From assembly GCA_001414345.1 (NCBI GenBank), contig LLCB01000250.1:25008-89007 (forward strand): a stretch of 64,000 nucleotides of DNA. The letters run 5' to 3'. Of this stretch, positions 56,061 to 64,000 are shown piece after piece. The position numbers were made by a program, and so were the translations under genes. Each line of letters opens with the position of its first letter. The stretch's first letter is position 1. The notes under the pieces were generated by a model, which saw nothing but the letters and a program-made list of their open reading frames with translations, was not told where the DNA came from and did not search any database. This DNA comes from Hymenoscyphus infarciens. Lineage: Eukaryota; Ascomycota; Leotiomycetes; Helotiales; Helotiaceae.

Positions 56061-58059
56061 TAAAAAGGCTAAACTCTTCTTCGCTAGTAACGGCCTTAAT
56101 AATATCTCTTTTAAGCTTATTACTACTCTTTGTTTAGAAGTTGATTTGCTCTTAATTTAGAATATTATAATAGTATTCTTAAATAGCCGGGTAATTAGAG
56201 ACTACCTAGACAGCTAGTAATACTAGGGTTTAGTATCTATATAGATAGCTAGTAAAAATCGTGTTATAGATACGTTAAGAGATTAGAATATACTAAGTAT
56301 TCCTAAGAATCCTAATAACTCTAGGATTAGTAAATAAGTCGACTTTATAGTTATTACGAAGGCTTTTGAACCTAACCTTACCCCCTCTCCCTCTAAATCG
56401 ACATCTTTAAAATATTAGACCTAGTTCTACTATAAGGCGTTAAACGACCTTCTAGGGCCACTCCCTCTTTTTAAAAGACTCTCTAAACCCTCTCTAACCT
56501 ATAACCGTACGCTGAAACAATAAGGGCTTTCGCTCTCAAAGACAACCTTCTTAAATTCAGACGATATATAGATAATAGGTAGACGAGATAGAGGTAAAGA
56601 ATATAAAGGATAAAACGATCGGTTAGAGAGATAGAGAATAAAATTATAAGCGAACTTTAAAGTTAATAAACTTAAAGATCCTACCTCTAAACCCTTACTA
56701 ATCCGACTCTCTTTTGAACCTTTATTTAAACCCTTCTTTACTTTTAAAGCCCTAATTCAAACCTCTTTCGCTTAAGAGACATAGCTAGCCCTAATACCTT
56801 CTAACTTATATAACATAGTACTAAAGCCTCTTCAAATACCCTCTAACCTTAACAAAAAAGTAAAATAACTAAAACTAACACGTAAAGCCCTTATTTAGAG
56901 TATAATAACCAGACTAGCTAAGAACTACCTAGAGCCTAGATATGAGTTAGAATCGGTTTAGAATACTTTCTAAGATTAAGAAGAGATAGTTACCCTTTTA
57001 GATACCTACTTTTTAACTAGTTATAAGATAGAGAATACTTAAAACGTTTTTAGATTCTTATAAATAGATAACGAAGATAGTCGAATTTAGTTCTACTACG
57101 TAGCGTTAAGTAATAACCCCTTCTAGAGCTACCCCCTTTCCAAAAACCGCCTAAATAGCACCTATATACTAAGATCTAGAAGATCCTAACAAAATAATAG
57201 TCGAAGAGATTAGTAGGACTTCTTAAATATAGACTAGATATAGTTAGTTATATAAGCTTTTAAAAGTAGAAAATTAAGAAATAAAGGATTAGCTAGCTAA
57301 GCTAGAAAGACGGATAAGCAACCTTATATTATAAAGTTAATAAATTACTTTACCTCTAAACTCTCTCTAATCTAACCCTCTCTTACTTCTAAGCTTGAAT
57401 TTATACCTCTTTTAGCTATAGGTAGCTGCTTTTAATACCTTTCTACTACTTTTCTTAAATCAGATATAAATTAGTTAAAATATACTTTCTATTAAGATAA
57501 AACTTAGAAGCGAGCTCTTAGCTAAGTTATTGCTATTAATTCTAACTAAATATTATCTAACTCTACTCTAAACTTCTATTAAACTAAAAGACTATAACTA
57601 CGGTTATAGACTAAGTCCCCGCTAGTATAAAGGTTAAAAGAGATAGAAGTAGAATTAAGAACAAGATTATATTAAAGAAACGTTCGCTTTTTAAGTATAG
57701 CTATACTTAGAGAGAATAGTAATAGTTCTTTTATATATAAGATAAGATTATACCTTAGCTCTAAAACACGTCTACTATACTTAAGAGACACTAGAATTAT
57801 AACTTTACTAAGTTAGTAAATAATCTTTTAGCCTTAGATAAGGAGAGACACTAAAGTACTAAATATTCAGAAACAACTAAGCTTATTAATATTAGTACTT
57901 TAGTTTAAAACACCTCTCTCTTCTTATCTAATTTATATAATAACAACTCTTCTTTAAAATCAGAAGATAAATAAGTCCTTAAATACCTTAAAGGGAATAA
58001 GGTAGCCTATAGGCCTAAGTAACACAGTTCTTATAATAGTACTAATAAATATCGTACTT

Positions 58060-58640
58060 AAAACTATACTCCTTTTATTATCCTAAATATTAGATAATAA
58101 TTTTAACTTTAACATTTAGTAATAACTTCGTTTTTAACTAGCTAAAACTCCTTCTTTTATTATCCTAAACTTTAGATAGCATTTTTAACATTTAGTATTA
58201 AGTCTTTTAACTAGCTAAAACCCTATCTATTATTATCCTAAACTTTAAATAATAGTTTTAACTTTAATAAACTTTAGTAATAACTCTTTTATTTTAACTA
58301 GCTAAAAATACCCCTTTTATTATCTTAAACTTTAGATAGTAAAACTTTAATAACCTTTAGTAATAACTTCGCCTTTAACTAGCTAAAACTACCTCTTCTC
58401 TTATTATTCTAGACTTTAGATAGTTAGATAATAGTTTCAACTTTAATAACTTTAGTATTAACTTTGCCTTTAACTAGCTAAAACTACTCCTTTTATTATC
58501 CCTAGTTACTTAGATAATTTAATAAACTTTAGTATTAAGTTTATTTAACTAGCTAAAACCCTATCTATTATTATCTAGATACTTAGATAATAGTTTTCAA
58601 CTTTAACAACTTTAGTACTAAGTTTATTTAACTAGCTAAA
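58060..58640 (+). repeat. Tandem array of 70-90-bp units inside the LTR element
   Basis: About seven to eight units, each with TTATTATCCTAAACTTTAGA-like, TTTTAACTTTAATAACTTTAG-like and TTTAACTAGCTAAAAC-like blocks. AACTAGCTAAAA recurs near 58137, 58209, 58297, 58377, 58467, 58546 and 58630. Confidence 0.8.
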
Positions 58641-59217
58641 ACCCTACTAACTCTAGTATAGAGTCTTATAGTCTTTATATTCTTTCTTACTTTCTTTCAC
58701 TTCTAGCTAAGCTAGAAGTCCTTTTTTTATTTAAACTTTTCAACTTTACTCTAAGTCTCTACTAACCTTAGTTTAAACGATCTTATACTCTTTTAATAAA
58801 TTCGAATTAGAGAATTCAAATTAGATATAAATTAGTATGCTCTTAAAGTAAGCTCTTAACTAAGTTATTACTACCTCTTAACTAAACAACCTCTAACTCG
58901 ACTCTAAATTCGCTTTTAACTTTTAAACTTTTTCTAATTTTATTTTAAACTTTTAAACTTTTTAAACTATAAACTTTCTCTAACCTATTAGACAAATCAG
59001 ATTATACTCTTTTAGTAGACGTAAATGCTTACTTTTAATATTAAAGGATTAGAAACGAAGTCTCTTTATAAGTATAATTTAGTACTAATATCTTAACTTC
59101 TTACTTATAATAAAATTAATAAAAACATAATAAATATAACAACTTATACTATCTTAATTTAACCTTAAATAATAAGAGAGAGAAGACTTAGAATAAGTCT
59201 TTTTTAAGAGAGAGAGA

Positions 59218-59528
59218 TATAACAGTATACTATTATCCTAGATAGCTAGAAGTACCTACTATATATAGGGTTTCAGTAGTTATTGTCTTATATTATCTGT
59301 TTTAGGAAGGTTATATAGGTTTAAGCTTTTATATTAGCCGAGGTTATTCGGTTTTAGACCCTTTTATATAGTCCGAACCTCTTATATATAGTAGCCTACT
59401 CTCCTAGAGTTAGAAAAGGCTAGTTTAGCCTTTTCTTCTATATTAGAGCCTAGTATCTACATACGTCATTCTGCTATATACACTCCTATATACCTCTACT
59501 ATAGTTATATATATTTCGTGCTATTATA
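59218..59528 (+). repeat. 3' LTR (311 bp)
   Basis: Right LTR, preceded by the polypurine tract and followed by the CTTTT target duplication. Same length as the left LTR. Confidence 0.88.
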
Positions 59529-59533
59529 CTTTT

Positions 59534-60345
59534 AAGTAATAGTAGTATATTCTTTTTAAATTCTCTTTATAAAACCTACTAATTAGAATAAGAATTATCT
59601 TTAGATAAAGATAATAGTAACTTAGATAGTAATAACTTATTTTAAGGTAATAGAAGTAGAGTATAAAATAAAAATAAAAGTAATAGTAGTAGTAGTAATA
59701 AGAGTAGTAATTCTATCTTAAACTCTAATAGCTTTAGCTAACGTAGAAATTCTAACTCTAGAGATAGTTTAAGTAATAGAAACTCTTTCTTTAGTAATAA
59801 ATCTTATTAAGAAGATAGTTATAAAATTACTAGCTTAGGTACTAAAGATTCTAGTAATAGCTCTAATAATAGAGATAACTCTAATTTAGAAGATAGTATT
59901 AATAGAAGTAATCTTAGTAGTAAAGGAAAAGATAGAAAAAGTACTAAGAATAGTATAAAAAGTAATAAAGATAATAAAGAAGAGTATATATATACTAATA
60001 AGAAATATAAAAGTAAAGATTATATTAATATAGATAGTAATAAAGATAGTAATAGTATAGCTTCTAATAAGCTCTTTAATAAGAAAAGCTTTATATATTA
60101 TACTAGTAAGAAAGAAAGTAATTAGGATTTTAATAATAATAATAATAATAGAGATTATAATAAAACTATATTATATAGCTAAAAATACCTTATATAAGAA
60201 TAAAAACATAACTAGTATTAATTTAAGATAAACGCTCTTTATTAGAAATACTAAACTCTAATCTTTTATTACTTAGAATTATAATTAGTAAGATTATTAT
60301 ACTATTTTAAGAATTAAGCTATACTTTTATCTTTTAATATACTTA
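59534..60345. other. AT-rich low-complexity DNA
   Basis: Rich in AGTAAT/AGATAG-type triplets (59600-60120) that would once have encoded Ser/Asn/Asp runs; includes an AAT run near 60131. No intact frame. Confidence 0.5.
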
Positions 60346-60350
60346 CTAAG

Positions 60351-60681
60351 TATAATAGCTATTATCTAGGCGATTCTGAATAGCTAGGAGTACCTGCTAT
60401 ATATAAGGTTTCAGTAGTTATTATTATATATTATCTGTTTTAGAAAGGTTACGTACTTCGTAGAGTTTAGACTTTTATATTAGCCGACGTATATCGTTAT
60501 TCGGTTTTAGACTCTTTTATATTATCTAAACCTCTTATATATAGTAGTCTACTCTTCTAGAGTTAGAAAAGGCTAGTTTAGCCTTTTCTTCTATATTAGA
60601 GCCTAGTATTTACGTATATTATTCTACTAAACGCACTTCTATATATCTCTTCTATAGTAGTATATATTTCGTACTATTATA
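60351..60681. mobile_element. Solo LTR (331 bp), related subfamily
   Basis: A third copy of the LTR family, TATAATAG...CTATTATA, flanked by a 5-bp target duplication CTAAG (60346-60350 and 60682-60686). Two insertions relative to the 311-bp LTRs (CTTCGTAGAG- and CGTATATCG-type) make it 20 bp longer and place it in another subfamily. No internal region is attached, so it arose by LTR-LTR recombination. Confidence 0.85.
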
Positions 60682-60686
60682 CTAAG

Positions 60687-63600
60687 TATCTTTAATAATA
60701 TTACTTAAGCTTATATTTATAGAAATCTAAGAGTAAATATAAGTATATAGAATCTTTTACTACTTTTTTAAGTAATAGAACTAATAAGAGTACTTACTTA
60801 TTAATATTACTATTAAATTAATATTATAAGATAAATAGGTTTTTATAGATTATTTATATAATAAAAATTACTTTATAGTAAGAATAATTCTAAAGATATT
60901 TAAAGTAGCTTCCTTTATATTATAGTAGATTATAAGTTAAGTTTAAATTTACTTACTTTTTTTATAATAAGGTTTTCTCTTACTTTTCTTTAGAAGATAA
61001 AAAATAAAAGTACTTTAAAAGAGATAAGATATAGCTAGAAAGAAGTACTATATCTAATTATCTCTTTTCTATATTACTTATTAATTTAAAGTAAGTATAA
61101 TAAAAGTAAACTAAAAGATTAATAATTCTTAAAATAACCTCTTTTCTTAAAAATAATTATCTTTTTTCTTATTATCTTTATAAGGTTATTAAGCTATACT
61201 AAAATCTTATAAAAGTTAAGATAGATATAAAGTTATTTCTTTTTATTTTATAAAGTTTATAAAGTATAAAAGATATAAGCCTCTTCTTTTCTATTCTTTT
61301 AAATAGTATATTATATATTATTATTAATTATTAAATAAAAAGAGTACTTAAAAAGAGAGGAAATTAAGAAATTTTCTTAAAAAGCTTAGATTATAAAAAA
61401 GTAAGTAAACTTAAGTATAATAATTATTAAATAAGTAAAGTAAAGTCTAAACTAAAGAGAAAGAGTATAGAACTTTATACTCTACGCTTCTTACTTAGAA
61501 AGTAGGTTAATTAGATAATCTATTAGTTTTATAATATTAAGCTTAACTTATAACTTATTATAGTAATTCCTTATTATTTAATAACTTATATATTAGTTTA
61601 TAATCTTAGAGTAAATTTAAATCTTAATATAATTTTACTTATATATAATAGCTTAATTTATTTTAACTTATACTTATACTTAATAAAATCTTAAAGAAGA
61701 GTTAGCCTATACCTTTATTTTAACTTATTAGTAGAACTTTAATAAGTATATTAAGTAATATAATTATATAGAAGTAGAAATTAAGAATAGATAATTAATA
61801 GGTTTATAAAAGTAGCTAGCTAGAAGAGCTTTTTCTTACTATACTCTTATATTAAATTTAGAGTTTACTATAATTTATAACTCTTATTCTAAATCTTTAG
61901 TCTACTTCTTAGTATACTAAAAGCTTTTTAGTTAAAAAACTCTACTTAAAGCTCTCTAATATTCTAACTTCTTAGATACTATTTATATTAAAGTAGTAAA
62001 GTATAAAATAATAGTAGTAAGTAAGTTATATAAATAAAATATTAAGATCTTAGTTTAAGATAAACCTATTAATACTATCTTAAATAAGAAGGTAAAGCTA
62101 CTTATTAAAGAAGAATTTTTAAAAGAAGAAGACTAAGAGTAAGATATATTTATTAATATACTTACTAATATACTTTTCACTTTAATATTAGAAGTTATAC
62201 TATAAGAAAAGATAAATTTATAATAGTATTTAATAGGAATATTATAAGAAAACGAGGTCTTATATAATCTCTTTTCTCTAAATATATAGTAGAGTTTTCA
62301 TCTCTGAATATAAGGCTTCTTAGAGCGTTTTTAACCTAAAAATACGTTATAGTTATAAGCCTAGTTTATATCTAGAGTATAATCTACAACTTCTACTTAT
62401 ATATTTAATATATTACTACGTATTTAAAATGCTCTCCGCTATTAGAATTAGTATAATTAACCTCTTCTTAATACTTACGTTTAATAAGTATTTAGAAGCC
62501 TAGCTATATATAAAGCTAGTATACCTATTTAATAGCTTACTCTCGAGCTCGTATAAAAAGCCTAGCTATAAAGCTAGCTACTACTACTCTTAGAGGTGCC
62601 TTTATAAACTAGAAGCCTAGTAGCGCGCTAGCTTACTCTAAGAGATACTCAAAGATATATTCGAATTTAGAAGCCTAGTACTCTACGAAGCTAGTATATA
62701 AATATAACGCTAACTACGAGCTACTACCTCTTATAAACACTACTCGCTCTTTACTAAAGACACCGAAGCTAGAACTAAAGTAGAGGTAGAGCTAGAGTAT
62801 AAGAGAGGAAGTTAGATAGGATCTAGAAGTAAGACTTTACTCTTAAGAATACTAGAGAATCGCTATTTAAGAGTTTAAAGTAATCTATATAGCTCTATAG
62901 GATTATCTAGAGTAGGAATAGAGAGCGATATAGTTAAGAGGTTCTTTTATAATCTAGCTATTATTTATAAGCCTAGGAAGCTATCTCCTAGACTTAAAAG
63001 ATATATAATAGAAAAAAGAGAGTCTTACGTAACCCTTTTTCTCTCTATATATAGTAGAGTTTTCACCTCTAAATATAAGGCTCCTTAGAGCGTTTTTAAT
63101 CTAAAAATATATTATAAGGAATTAAAAGTTACTTCTAAATTAATTATTTTTATTTAATATATTATTCTTTTCTATTTAGTTTAGTAGAAGATATATTATA
63201 AAGAAAGATAAACTCTCTCTTTACTAATCTATTAAACTATATAAATAGTCGTAAAATTATATAGACTAGTAATAAATCTATATAATCTAGTAGAAAAGTA
63301 CTATAAGTAGTACTATATTAGTCTCTCTATTAGTAGCTATCTACGACTTAAAATAGCTAGCTATTCTTATTAAGATTCTTAAAAAGCATATTATTAATCG
63401 ATTTAATCTAGAACTAGGTCTATATAACGAATAGATAAATAAAATATTAATTATTTATTATAAATATTAAAAACCTTTACTTAAATTTCTTCTATCTATT
63501 AAAGTATTATAATAGCTTTACTATACTATTTTTTATTTAATTTAATAAGTTTCTTTTAACTAGCTAATAAATTAATACTTAAAAGAATATATAGAAAGCT

Positions 63601-63805
63601 AATCTTAAGTACTAGTAATATAAATAAGATTTTAAAAATAATTTTAATAATCTTAAGATATACTTTAAGTATAAGTTTAAGATATAGAGAGTAATTTAAA
63701 AGAGAAGTAGAATAGAAGAGTTATAAATATTATATATTTTATACTTAGCTAAAGTAATTATAAGTATAAAATAAAAAAATAAAGATTATTCTTAGATTAA
63801 TAGTA
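60687..63805. other. AT-rich RIP block
   Basis: Gene-free TA-rich DNA. A ~75-bp sequence (TATAGTAGAGTTTTCA, then CTTAGAGCGTTTTTAA) occurs at about 62285-62350 and 63045-63118, possibly ends of another decayed repeat. The stretch 62440-62960 is less TA-rich, with recurrent AGAAGCCTAG and AAGCTAG phrases. Confidence 0.55.
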
Positions 63806-63809
63806 TTTA

Positions 63810-63842
<33 letters not shown>

Positions 63843-63898
63843 CATTTATATTATTATTATCATTTATATTATTATTATTATTATTATTATTGTTATTA

Positions 63899-63939
<41 letters not shown>

Positions 63940-63949
63940 GTTATTATTA

Positions 63950-63987
<38 letters not shown>

Positions 63988-64000
63988 GTTATTATTATTG
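63810..64000. repeat. (ATT)n microsatellite reaching the window edge
   Basis: ATT/TTA trinucleotide tract with interspersed GTT and ATC variants, about 190 bp within the window and unfinished at its end. Confidence 0.95.

Larger units (their letters stand above)
55750..59528 (+). mobile_element. Complete RIP-decayed LTR element without recognisable pol
   Basis: 3,779-bp element with two 311-bp LTRs (55750-56060 and 59218-59528), both TATAA-AG...CTATTATA (ancestrally TG...CA), flanked by identical 5-bp target duplications CTTTT (55745-55749 and 59529-59533). A purine run (AAGAGAGAGAGA) ends at 59217, directly before the right LTR; this polypurine tract places the element on the + strand. Each LTR has a TTATATATAG core-promoter-like site about 165 bp in. 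The 3.16-kb interior is TA-rich and stop-filled; its left half is less decayed (CCCCCTCTCCCTC near 56380), the right half holds a tandem array. I find no YVDD-type or integrase relic, so it may be a non-autonomous (LARD-like) element. Confidence 0.85.

Overview
The window looks like a stretch of nuclear chromosome from a filamentous ascomycete (Pezizomycotina; a Leotiomycete would fit, but that is an impression only). The protein genes carry short introns (about 46-150 nt) with GT...AG ends and CTAAC/CTAAT-like branch points. The families are typical of fungi: Zn2Cys6 factor, GPI-anchored GH16 glucanase, GtaA glutaminase, fungal SLATT, BTB, HsbA-like. Repeats are eroded almost only by C:G to T:A transitions into TA-rich DNA, the signature of repeat-induced point mutation (RIP).

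Layout. 1-5.6 kb: the 5' part of a Zn2Cys6 regulator running off the left edge, a frameshifted aldo/keto reductase pseudogene, and a five-exon GH16 cell-wall glucanase. 7.9-18.2 kb: two + strand genes whose products share a TPR-like C-terminal segment, the larger a ~1230-residue disordered/coiled-coil protein; then three - strand genes (TMEM19/DUF92 membrane protein, FAD oxidoreductase, HsbA-like small protein). 19.2-19.6 kb is a GC-rich degenerate tandem repeat. 20.4-27.5 kb: a four-finger C2H2 gene broken by a 5.6-kb Ty1/copia element whose body is destroyed by RIP. 28.8-46.2 kb is the main gene-rich block: a hypothetical protein, an SR/Tra2-like RNA-binding protein, glutaminase A, a short-chain dehydrogenase, a possible 59-residue ORF, a fungal SLATT two-TM protein, an Ap4A phosphorylase and a Myb/SANT-like factor. 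The last two converge on a perfect 14-bp inverted repeat.

46-54.5 kb: gene-poor DNA, a frameshifted BTB pseudogene, degenerate tandem repeats, an 889-bp hAT-type non-autonomous element with perfect 19-bp inverted ends and an 8-bp target duplication, and an intact BTB paralogue. 54.5-64 kb is an AT-rich, gene-free RIP block. In it I can delimit one complete LTR element (311-bp LTRs, CTTTT target duplication, polypurine tract, internal tandem array, no recognisable polymerase), a 331-bp solo LTR of a related subfamily (CTAAG target duplication), and an (ATT)n tract that reaches the window end.

The genes do not form one pathway. Secreted or wall-acting enzymes (GH16, GtaA), DNA/RNA-binding proteins (Zn2Cys6, Myb-like, C2H2, SR) and membrane proteins (TMEM19, SLATT) are interleaved with repeats. 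The most informative material is the repeat history: RIP fades out inside the copia LTRs at the border with the host gene, and three elements have readable termini. All gene models were spliced by eye. Splice positions may be off by a base where stated, and I could not run similarity searches.
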